A stretch of 6,440 nt of DNA from the NCBI GenBank assembly GCA_003660865.1, contig QMVA01000088.1:1-6440 (forward strand), read 5' to 3'. Below, one piece after another: positions 1 through 6,144 of the stretch (positions within the stretch are counted from its first letter, which is position 1; each line of letters starts with the position of its first letter). Source of the DNA: Candidatus Nanohalarchaeota archaeon. Lineage in GTDB: Archaea; EX4484-52; B79-G9. The notes under the pieces were generated by a model that worked only from the letters and a program-made list of their open reading frames with translations, had not been told where the DNA came from and searched no databases. A program made the position numbers and the translations under genes.

Positions 1-11
1 ACATTGCGATT

Positions 12-60
12 AAAAACCCGCTCGTGCCCTTCAGGCATCAAACCTTACGGGCTCCCGGCC
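12..60 (-). other. GC-rich foldable patch, possible minus-strand RNA end or leader
   Basis: This is the only GC-rich stretch in the left intergenic region. TGCC (25-28) pairs with GGCA (34-37) around a 5-base loop, and CCCG (17-20) pairs with CGGG (48-51) outside it. CGGG-CT-CCCG at 48-57 is a second, competing inverted repeat. On the minus strand the fold is followed directly by five T's (complement of 12-16), as expected for the 3' end of a minus-strand transcript. It could equally be part of a leader for a divergent gene to the left of the window. No coding frame crosses it convincingly, and I could not match it to tRNA, SRP RNA, RNase P RNA or a riboswitch. Confidence 0.25.
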
Positions 61-170
61 AAAATAGTTGCACAGCAATGACTTCTCATAACGCCAAACG
101 TTAAAAATACATCATACCTCTATTATCAAAAACACACAAAAGCGCAACAATCCCACCTCACCAAAAAAAA

Positions 171-220
171 TTATACTAAATAGTATTATACCAAAAGGTA
201 TAAAAAACTATTTATACTAA
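171..220 (+). promoter_or_regulatory. Promoter and palindromic operator of the ATPase gene (leaderless)
   Basis: TATAAAAA at 199-206 starts 31 bases before the ATG at 230, with a purine-rich BRE-like AAAAGG (193-198) just upstream. This spacing puts the transcription start at or next to the ATG, and no Shine-Dalgarno is present, so the mRNA is probably leaderless. The box sits in a nested inverted repeat: TTATACC (186-192) / GGTATAA (197-203) inside AATAGT (179-184) / ACTATT (207-212). Identical direct repeats TTATACTAA flank it at 171-179 and 212-220. A protein bound here would compete with TBP/TFB, so repression (possibly autoregulation) is the simplest reading. The repeats are seen directly; the regulator is unknown. 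Confidence 0.6.
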
Positions 221-229
221 AAAACACCA

Positions 230-1360
230 ATGAACGAAACAACAACATCCAGAATCAAAAAAAAACCATTCCTATTTGGCGCAATAGTAAAACCCCCTCA
301 TTTCGCAGACCGTAAACAGGAACTCAAAGACATAACAAGCGATCTTGCAAGCGGTCAGCACATAATAATGTACTCGCCGAAAAGATACGGCAAAACCTCC
401 CTCATTCTAAAAGTCCTCAAAAACATGGAACAGGACTATCTGACAGCATACATTGACCTCTTTGAAATAACCTCCAAACAGAAATTTGTTGAAAAATACA
501 TAAACTGTGTAGTACCAAAAGGAAAAATAGAAGAAGTAGCAGAGATACTCAAAAAATATATTCCGGGAATACTGCCAAAAATCACACTGGGAGAAAACGC
601 ATCAATAGTATTTGAAGCCCCAAAAATCGAAAAAACAATAGACGAAGTACTTGACCTTCCGCAAAAAATAGCAAAGAAAAAAAGAAAAAGAATGATTGTT
701 GTATTCGACGAATTTCAGGAAATCAAAAGGCTGGGCACAGAAGATATGGAAAATATCATGAGAAGCAAATTCCAGCATCATGATATGGTCTCATACGTAT
801 TTTTAGGCAGCAAAAGGCACATGTTTGACGAAATATTCAAAGATCGAAACAGGCCATTCTTCAAATTTGGAAAGCAAATAGTACTTGACAAACTGCCAAA
901 AGACGAGTTCCACACCTACATTAAAGAAAGATTCAAGGCAACAGGCAAGAAAATAGATGACACACACATAGACAAAATTCTCAACATAACCAACTGCCAT
1001 CCATATTATACGCAGCAACTCGCACATGAGATATGGAACCTCTCCAATCTCTCCGTAGACGAAAAAGACATAGAAAACAGTATAGAAAACGTCTTAAGAG
1101 ACCAGTCCTATGCCTACGAACTAATATGGGATTCAATTGGGAACTACAGCAGGTCTTTATTACTTGGAATAGCAACCGAAAACAACAATATCTACTCAAT
1201 GCCATTTATAACAAAATACAACCTTAACTCAGCAACAAACGTACAGAAAGCCCTGCAAATACTAAAGAAAAAAGAACTGATTGAAATAAAAGAAGAAAAA
1301 TACTATATCGAAGACGTCTTCTTTGGGCAATGGCTAAAGAAAAGAATGAGTACCGCATAA
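230..1360 (+). CDS. Archaeal STAND/AAA-type ATPase with C-terminal winged helix (COG1672-like)
   Basis: This is a full-length 376-residue ATPase of the ATPase_2/COG1672 type. The P-loop is SPKRYGKTS (residues 49-57), with K55 and T56 as the nucleotide-binding residues and Ser in place of the first Gly. Walker B is MIVVFDEFQ (155-163) with D160 and E161. A sensor-1-like FLGSKRHMF lies at 191-199 and a family-typical NCHPYYTQQLAHEIW at 255-269. Residues about 305-370 form a winged helix ending in the family's 'Y.IEDVFFGQWL' wing. There is no signal peptide or membrane segment, so it is cytoplasmic. Family members are ATP-dependent switches of mostly unknown target; some sit near toxin or mobile genes. 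The start is fixed by the TATA box 31 bases upstream and by the missing leader. It is probably transcribed alone, since gene 2 has its own promoter. The specific function is not deducible. Confidence 0.9.
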   Translation: MNETTTSRIKKKPFLFGAIVKPPHFADRKQELKDITSDLASGQHIIMYSPKRYGKTSLILKVLKNMEQDYLTAYIDLFEITSKQKFVEKYINCVVPKGKIEEVAEILKKYIPGILPKITLGENASIVFEAPKIEKTIDEVLDLPQKIAKKKRKRMIVVFDEFQEIKRLGTEDMENIMRSKFQHHDMVSYVFLGSKRHMFDEIFKDRNRPFFKFGKQIVLDKLPKDEFHTYIKERFKATGKKIDDTHIDKILNITNCHPYYTQQLAHEIWNLSNLSVDEKDIENSIENVLRDQSYAYELIWDSIGNYSRSLLLGIATENNNIYSMPFITKYNLNSATNVQKALQILKKKELIEIKEEKYYIEDVFFGQWLKKRMSTA

Positions 1361-1403
1361 TTTCCTGCAAAATGCGCAAAATTTTCCCAAAAAAAAACAC
1401 CAA

Positions 1404-1423
1404 AAAACCTATAAAAACATAGG
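1404..1423 (+). promoter_or_regulatory. Promoter of the membrane regulator gene (leaderless)
   Basis: TATAAAAA at 1410-1417 begins exactly 31 bases before the ATG at 1441, the same octamer and spacing as for the ATPase gene. An A-rich BRE-like AAAAAACC precedes it. The box lies inside a small inverted repeat, CCTAT (1408-1412) / ATAGG (1419-1423). There is no Shine-Dalgarno before the ATG, so the transcript is probably leaderless. The 80-base gap after the ATPase stop shows no convincing terminator, so some read-through from gene 1 remains possible. Confidence 0.6.
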
Positions 1424-1440
1424 GCACAGAATATAAACAT

Positions 1441-2502
1441 ATGAACCCCGCAATCAACCACATCAAATCCTTAATCCTCTTATGCGCAACTCTAATACTC
1501 CTCGCAAACCCCGCGCACGCAGAATCCGGCATTGACCTCTTCGAAGAAACCTCAATCGCTCCCCCGTCCCTCGAAGACGCAGAAATCTATACCGACACTA
1601 TAAAACTAATTCTCGACCTAAAAGACATAAACACAAAACAACCAGTAACAGACATTCACATGAACATAGAACTAATAAGCGTAACATCTGCCACAAAAAC
1701 CATAAAATACCTTGGCGACAATGCGGCACTCGAACTGAACCTCCCCCGCGAAGATTGGATAATAATCCTGAAAGGCGACATCCTAAACACAACAGGAAAA
1801 GACTACTATGCCGCATACACAATCGAGCTAAACGCAGACATAAACAAGACAATCTACCTCCTCCCCGTAGGAAGTGTCGAAGGCATGGTATACACAGACA
1901 AGAAACAGACACAAGTCGTTGAAGGCGCAATCCTGAAATTCGACTGCAACGCAGACTATGGCGACCCCAAAGACATGACAACAGACACCTTCGGCTCATT
2001 CAAAAGCGAATGGCTGCCTGCAACCACATGCAGAATCTACGCAAAACACGAAAATCAGGTAGGCTCAACAGAAGTAACAATCTCTCCAGGCACATTATCA
2101 AACACGCAAATCATACTCGACAAAGATACAGCCGTAAAAGACCACAAAATACAACTCCTCTTAGCCGCCGTCGGTCTCATCCTACTAGTCATGTTCCTGA
2201 TACGCCTGCGCAAATACTCATCCAAAACCCCAAAAAAAGAGCACGATCAGGCACCTCAACTACCCAAACGGACAAAAGACATAATAAACACCCTAAACCA
2301 GAAAGAAAAAAGCATAGTAACATTCCTTCTTGAAAACAACAACGAATCAACCCAGAACAAAATATATCACAGCACATTCATCCCAAAAACATCACTTACT
2401 CGTTCTCTACTATTATTAGAACAAAAAAGAATAATCCAAATAGAAAAACTGGGAAACCTAAGAAAAATAAAATTAACCGAATGGTTTCTGGATAAAGACT
2501 GA
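1441..2502 (+). CDS. Membrane-anchored HTH transcriptional regulator with extracellular sensor domain
   Basis: This 353-residue protein has four parts. Residues 1-27 are a Sec signal peptide ending AHA. Residues 28-236 are a secreted beta-rich ectodomain; its part at about 145-228 reads like a carboxypeptidase-regulatory-like (transthyretin-like) fold, with 'VEGMVYTD', 'VEGAILKF' and 'TDTFGSFKSEWLPA'. Residues about 237-255 are one hydrophobic transmembrane helix followed by a basic RLRKYSSK stop-transfer. Residues about 278-350 are a cytoplasmic MarR/IclR-like winged helix ('QNKIYHSTFIPKTSLTRSLL', 'LEQKRIIQIEKLGNLRKIKL'). The architecture matches archaeal membrane-associated regulators of the COG2512 kind. 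The mature ectodomain has exactly two cysteines, C169 and C197, which could form a regulatory disulfide. Genes 3-4 directly downstream encode disulfide-rich secreted proteins and are the obvious candidate targets. The domain layout is seen in sequence; the ligand and regulon are inference. Confidence 0.85.
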   Translation: MNPAINHIKSLILLCATLILLANPAHAESGIDLFEETSIAPPSLEDAEIYTDTIKLILDLKDINTKQPVTDIHMNIELISVTSATKTIKYLGDNAALELNLPREDWIIILKGDILNTTGKDYYAAYTIELNADINKTIYLLPVGSVEGMVYTDKKQTQVVEGAILKFDCNADYGDPKDMTTDTFGSFKSEWLPATTCRIYAKHENQVGSTEVTISPGTLSNTQIILDKDTAVKDHKIQLLLAAVGLILLVMFLIRLRKYSSKTPKKEHDQAPQLPKRTKDIINTLNQKEKSIVTFLLENNNESTQNKIYHSTFIPKTSLTRSLLLLEQKRIIQIEKLGNLRKIKLTEWFLDKD

Positions 2503-2536
2503 ATGGACCCAATCCAGACCTTAATTCTAAAAACCG

Positions 2537-2584
2537 ACCAATTTGGTTCAACCTCTGATTATTCAAACCACCCAAGATATATAT
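2537..2584 (+). promoter_or_regulatory. Putative promoter and palindrome upstream of the secreted thioredoxin/adhesin gene
   Basis: In the 131-base gap between genes 2 and 3, TATATAT at 2578-2584 is the best TATA-like element. It would give a start near 2605-2610 and a leader of about 25-30 bases that includes the Shine-Dalgarno, unlike the two upstream genes. About 35 bases further upstream is the odd palindrome ACCAA-T-TTGGT (2537-2547), a plausible operator for a winged-helix regulator such as the product of gene 2. Both assignments rest on pattern alone. Confidence 0.35.
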
Positions 2585-2620
2585 TCTGTTTCATTCAATA
2601 AGCTAATCACAAAATTCAAA

Positions 2621-2626
2621 AGGTGG
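2621..2626 (+). promoter_or_regulatory. Ribosome binding site deciding the start of the 999-residue protein
   Basis: AGGTGG is followed by 7 bases and then the ATG at 2634. It supports this start, immediately before a signal peptide, and shows that this gene is read from a leadered mRNA, in contrast to genes 1 and 2. Confidence 0.7.
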
Positions 2627-2633
2627 TTTTCAA

Positions 2634-5633
2634 ATGAAAACAACAAAACATTTCAGACAAAGCATAACACTAAGCATAATTATGTTAATAGCACTCAGCA
2701 CCATAACCGGCGCAATCGGATTTGCCGAAAGCCAGGAACCCACAAGCATATCCCAAACCTCAACCGCCGCAATACAGGCCTCCTGTGGGCAGCTGCTATA
2801 CTTCTACAGTGACAATTGTCCGCACTGCAAACTTCAATCCGAAACAATAGCCGAACTGGAAAAGAAAAGATCTTGCCTGAAAATATTACGCATGAATATC
2901 AATGAAGCACAGGATGAAAAAGACAAATATGACATCCATGCTGTTCCGACAATAATCTACATGAACAGCAACAACTGCTACAAGATAAAAACTGGAGAAA
3001 CAAATTATGAACGTCTGGTATCCTGGCTCGACTCAGATGATGGCCGGATATGCGCATCATCCGGCTCATCAGGTGGAGATAGCAGCGGCATAGCACCCGC
3101 TACAGGATCAGGCGGCTCAGGAGGTGCAACAATCGAACCCGTATCAATCTGCGACCGTGAATGCAAAGCCAACGGATATGCATCCGGCACATGCAGAACA
3201 TGGGCAATAACACCTTCAGCAGAATGGGGATGCAAAGCAGATGAAACAAGCATCGGCCAGACATCAGACTGCAAAGTAGAACAAGGGCGCGTCGGTATCG
3301 GCAAAGCCTGCTGCTGCACAAAATCACTATCAGACATCCAAATTTACATATCAACAAACAAATACACATACAAATCAAAAGAAAATGTACAGATAACAGC
3401 AAGAATAACCACACTAAACACACAAGTAAACATGGACGATTTCAAAGTAACCGCAAAGATACACAACCCGGACAACACAATAGAATCAATAGGATTATAC
3501 CGTAAAGACCCATGCATTTGTGCAACCTGCGCATGCGAAGCAGGAACAGAATGCAACTGCGATTCACAATGCTCATGTACATATAAAGGAACATACTACA
3601 ATACAGAAAAAACAGGGGGCTACATAATAGCTGCAACAGCATACAGCGCTAACGGCATGACCGGCAAAGCAAAAACAAAATTACAGGTAACAGACACATC
3701 AGACTACCCACCGAAAATAACATATACAACAATATCTCCCAGCACCCCCACAGCCACAAAGAAATTCAGTGTGCACATGTCAGCAAAAGACGACGTAGGT
3801 CTAAACTCAATAGCATTCTACAAAGTAAGAGAGCCCATCAGCAGGATCAGCTCAGTATATGTAAAACGAGTCACATCCAGCGGCAGTGCAGGTAGCGGCC
3901 ACCCTGAAGTCACCCTAACTTACGCAGATGCGCCATCAACAGATGCCAAAGAAGATGAAACCACAGGCATAGTCCTTGTAGACGAGGCACCGAACAGTGA
4001 ATCAACCACAAGGGAACCCACAGAAAGCGAAATAAACAGGCCGGAACTTGTCCAGTCCGAACTCATTGCCTACAAATACGCCCACAACTGTAACAGTGAT
4101 ACACAATGCAAACACATTTGGACCGTCACAGAAACACAACCCGGGAGACACACATACAAATTTGTTGCATACGACACAAGCGGCCAGAAAGTAGTACAAT
4201 ACAAGACATTCTATGTACAGCCAGTCCACGCAAAATATGTATCTCTTAACGAAAAATTTGCACTATACCTCGGTGAAACAGCACACGTAACAGACTACAA
4301 TAACATGAAACTCCGGCTAATCAACATAATTCATCCGCGCTGCGCAACCACAGAATCAGAAGACAGTACAACAACGACCTCTGCGCGATGCATAAGCGCA
4401 GAACCTACAGCGACAATAGAAATAATCAACCCGCACACAGACGACACTCAGACATCAACCGCAACACTCCTGAGTATGTCAGCAGGTGAAACAAGAGAAG
4501 TATTTGGTGCAAAAATAACCCTTCCTGAACTTGACAGCAAAAAAGGAACATTCATCATAAGAAAAGGTGCGCAATCAGATCTCGTAGACATAAAAATAGC
4601 CCCAAAAACAAGAACTATATCATACGACGAGTCCGCAGAATACAAAATAACCGTAACAGACAAACATCCACAACTCCTCATACACGCAGGATGCGATGAA
4701 AATCAGGATGACTGCCCATCTGCATCTGCGCAACCATACACATACGACATTATAATAGGTAACCTCCCATTCCAGAAAGAATATCCTGCCATAATAACTC
4801 TTGGAGCAGGCGCCGAAAAGACATTCACCCTGAAAGTCACACCTTTCCAGACAACAACAACCAAAAAAGAGATGCATATCTCAAAAGCAGTCGCTGCAAG
4901 CAACGCAATCACAGCACATGCAACCATACACCCGATGGAAATAAAACCCATAGCAGTACAGTTCAGGCCCCGCAAAGAATACAAATTCTCACTCACAGCA
5001 AAACTAAAAAACAATGCGCAGGTACAGGACACAGACCACGCAACACTGACAATCAAACCAGACATCCCCCCGCCGTCATTTCCGCCTGAAGTAACAACAA
5101 TCAAGCTCTACAAAGGCTGGAACCTCATCTCCCTCCCAGGCAAACTGATAGAGTTCGTAGAACTTAAAGGTGCAGACAACAAAAAACTCCTCGGATTCGT
5201 ATACCTTCCAAAAGAAAAGAAATACGTCACAATAAAAGAAGCCCGAAAAATACTTGGAAGCGAATTCTACGAATACCTCGCAAAACACGCATTCTGGATA
5301 TACTCATACGATGACTCAGAACTGCGCGTAAAAATCAACCGGGACGTCTCATACAACGAACTTGAACTATACAATGGCTGGAACCTCCTCCCAGTAACAG
5401 AAGACATGGTCGGTGGATACCTGAAAGACATCAAAGGCACCTGCGAATTCGAAAAACTATACCGCTGGTTTGCAGAAGGACAAAAATGGAAACAAATAGC
5501 TGAAGAATATGTATTCCAGCAATCAGAGCTAAACTACGGCATTGCAATCAAATCTGCAAACTACTGCATGCTTGGCGGCGGCAGCATCACACCCCCCGCC
5601 ATGCCGGATGAACAAGGAGGTGTTGCCAAATGA
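2634..5633 (+). CDS. Secreted multidomain surface protein with N-terminal thioredoxin-like CPHC domain, cysteine-rich modules, Ig-like domains and paired GWNL repeats
   Basis: This 999-residue protein opens with a signal peptide (about 1-31). A thioredoxin fold follows (about 48-137): active site C62-P-H-C65 and cis-proline in AVPTIIY (P105). A Gly/Ser linker (141-168) leads to a cysteine module at 173-228 with CxxxC, GxC and CCC spacing, reminiscent of defensin-type CS-alpha-beta folds. Residues about 230-354 are a beta-sandwich with an inserted 8-cysteine cluster (294-315). Residues about 357-530 are Ig/cadherin-like ('AKDDVGLNSIAFYK', 'RHTYKFVAYDTSGQ') with an acidic Ser/Thr-rich insert. 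Three more beta domains span about 534-809; the first has an 'LYLGETAHVTDYNNMKL' motif that I associate with DPANN secreted proteins. A proline linker then leads to GWNLIS (828-833) and GWNLLP (915-920) repeats. All 30 cysteines lie outside the signal peptide. No C-terminal membrane anchor is visible. Likely role: disulfide-stabilised adhesin or surface structure carrying its own oxidoreductase (inference). Confidence 0.85.
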   Translation: MKTTKHFRQSITLSIIMLIALSTITGAIGFAESQEPTSISQTSTAAIQASCGQLLYFYSDNCPHCKLQSETIAELEKKRSCLKILRMNINEAQDEKDKYDIHAVPTIIYMNSNNCYKIKTGETNYERLVSWLDSDDGRICASSGSSGGDSSGIAPATGSGGSGGATIEPVSICDRECKANGYASGTCRTWAITPSAEWGCKADETSIGQTSDCKVEQGRVGIGKACCCTKSLSDIQIYISTNKYTYKSKENVQITARITTLNTQVNMDDFKVTAKIHNPDNTIESIGLYRKDPCICATCACEAGTECNCDSQCSCTYKGTYYNTEKTGGYIIAATAYSANGMTGKAKTKLQVTDTSDYPPKITYTTISPSTPTATKKFSVHMSAKDDVGLNSIAFYKVREPISRISSVYVKRVTSSGSAGSGHPEVTLTYADAPSTDAKEDETTGIVLVDEAPNSESTTREPTESEINRPELVQSELIAYKYAHNCNSDTQCKHIWTVTETQPGRHTYKFVAYDTSGQKVVQYKTFYVQPVHAKYVSLNEKFALYLGETAHVTDYNNMKLRLINIIHPRCATTESEDSTTTTSARCISAEPTATIEIINPHTDDTQTSTATLLSMSAGETREVFGAKITLPELDSKKGTFIIRKGAQSDLVDIKIAPKTRTISYDESAEYKITVTDKHPQLLIHAGCDENQDDCPSASAQPYTYDIIIGNLPFQKEYPAIITLGAGAEKTFTLKVTPFQTTTTKKEMHISKAVAASNAITAHATIHPMEIKPIAVQFRPRKEYKFSLTAKLKNNAQVQDTDHATLTIKPDIPPPSFPPEVTTIKLYKGWNLISLPGKLIEFVELKGADNKKLLGFVYLPKEKKYVTIKEARKILGSEFYEYLAKHAFWIYSYDDSELRVKINRDVSYNELELYNGWNLLPVTEDMVGGYLKDIKGTCEFEKLYRWFAEGQKWKQIAEEYVFQQSELNYGIAIKSANYCMLGGGSITPPAMPDEQGGVAK
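5614..5622 (+). promoter_or_regulatory. Strong Shine-Dalgarno for the small cysteine-rich protein, inside the end of the upstream gene
   Basis: AAGGAGGTG, near-perfect complementarity to the 16S rRNA 3' end, lies 7 bases before the ATG at 5630 and within the last codons of the 999-residue protein. It is the strongest ribosome binding site in the window. With the ATGA overlap it implies translational coupling and probably high expression of the small partner relative to the large protein. Confidence 0.8.
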
Positions 5634-5920
5634 AGACACAACATTTACCTCATGTGTTCCTCCTGCTGTTCGCAATAGTAGCAGCCACATGCGGATGCAC
5701 AGCAAGTGACACATGCCCCACAGGCGAATACACAAAAGATGGCATATGCTGCACCCATGTATGCGAAAAAACATGTCCTGCAGGCTACATTGAAGGCACA
5801 TGCAAATGCGAGTGCAAAAACCCAGAAGACAACACTCCTCCAGACAACACAACCCCTGACCCGAACATTGACGACATATTCAGCGATGAGCAAATAGACC
5901 CACCGGGAATCCCGGAATAA
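5630..5920 (+). CDS. Small secreted cysteine-rich protein, translationally coupled to the upstream surface protein
   Basis: This 96-residue protein starts with a signal peptide (hydrophobic about 8-20, FLLLFAIVAAT). Cysteines at 21 and 23 do not fit a canonical lipobox, so Sec cleavage near A25 is more likely than lipidation, though lipidation is not excluded. The mature part holds eight cysteines between 29 and 62 (29, 40, 41, 45, 49, 58, 60, 62), as two related half-motifs, CPTGEYTKDGICC and CPAGYIEGTCKCEC, resembling an EGF-like or knottin-type disulfide module. The tail (63-96) is acidic and Pro/Asp/Asn-rich, likely disordered. The ATG overlaps the stop of the 999-residue gene as ATGA, so the two products probably act together outside the cell. 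I do not recognise a named family. It could be a binding partner, a substrate of the neighbour's thioredoxin domain, or a secreted effector. Confidence 0.75.
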   Translation: MKTQHLPHVFLLLFAIVAATCGCTASDTCPTGEYTKDGICCTHVCEKTCPAGYIEGTCKCECKNPEDNTPPDNTTPDPNIDDIFSDEQIDPPGIPE

Positions 5921-6000
5921 AACTCCCCCGACCAAACCGCAAACAACAAAACAAACAGGAAAGAGTCACAAAATAAAACAAACATAAAATTTACTTAAAG
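5921..6000 (+). other. A/C-rich, T-poor spacer after the last gene
   Basis: The stretch from the gene 4 stop to the first structured element is almost free of T on this strand and has little potential to fold. It then becomes AT-rich (ATAAAATTTACTTAAAG, 5984-6000). That AT-rich part could hold a TATA-like element for the RNA that follows, but no clear box-to-start spacing is visible. No coding frame is seen. Confidence 0.4.
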
Positions 6001-6100
6001 CCGATTAGGGAAACACTACCCACCAGCACTCTGGCATAAAACCCAGAGTGCGTTTCTCTCTTTTTAATTGTCTATAAAGTCTAATCCGGCAATTAAAAAG
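6001..6100 (+). ncRNA. Structured RNA element, copy 1 of 2 (core 6008-6058)
   Basis: The core is a long bulged hairpin. P1 is GGGAAAC (6008-6014) with GTTTCTC (6052-6058), one G-U. An 11-base one-sided bulge ACTACCCACCA (6015-6025) follows. P2 is a perfect 9-bp stem, GCACTCTGG (6026-6034) with CCAGAGTGC (6043-6051), capped by an 8-base loop. TCTCTTTTT comes next. A second, perfect 11-bp stem follows, CTTTTTAATTG (6060-6070) with CAATTAAAAAG (6090-6100). Its 19-base loop contains CTAATCCGG, complementary except for one bulge to CCGATTAG (6001-6008) at the 5' edge, so a pseudoknot or switch is possible. The core recurs at 6145-6195 with stem-preserving changes, which argues for a functional RNA rather than a chance hairpin. 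The plus strand is favoured because of the T-run. I match it to no known riboswitch or sRNA family. Confidence 0.55.
6026..6065 (+). terminator. Hairpin plus U-rich tract, likely terminator of the gene 3-4 operon
   Basis: The perfect 9-bp GC-rich stem of copy 1 and the P1 strand are followed by TCTCTCTTTTT. This is the first U-rich tract on this strand after gene 4 and would serve as an archaeal termination site. This reading is compatible with the structured-RNA reading: the element may be the 3' UTR of the operon. Confidence 0.45.
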
Positions 6101-6144
6101 CTTGAAAAAAAACATCAAAATACAAATAATATTCAACTTAATTT

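Noticed and set aside
12..60. tRNA 3' half or fluoride riboswitch on the minus strand
   Set aside because: GGTTTGATGCC resembles a T-loop only superficially; the stem has a mismatch and no acceptor arm fits. The fluoride aptamer's conserved 5' segment is missing.
374..400. Ser instead of the first Gly in the P-loop of the ATPase, possibly inactive
   Set aside because: SPRRxGK[ST]S-type P-loops are, to my knowledge, common in this ATPase group, and the Lys, Thr and Walker B Asp/Glu are present.
1598..1999. Long open frames on the minus strand within the genes (for example opposite gene 2)
   Set aside because: They encode Leu/Cys/Arg-rich low-complexity protein, lack starts with signals, and arise from the A/C-rich skew of the real genes on the plus strand.
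2503..2601. Short frame of 32 codons starting right after the gene 2 stop (TGAATG)
   Set aside because: No ribosome site, no recognisable domain, and it runs across the palindrome and TATA-like box of gene 3.
5630..5710. Lipoprotein signal in the small cysteine-rich protein
   Set aside because: The residues before C21 (AAT) and C23 (TCG) do not fit the canonical lipobox; kept only as a possibility.
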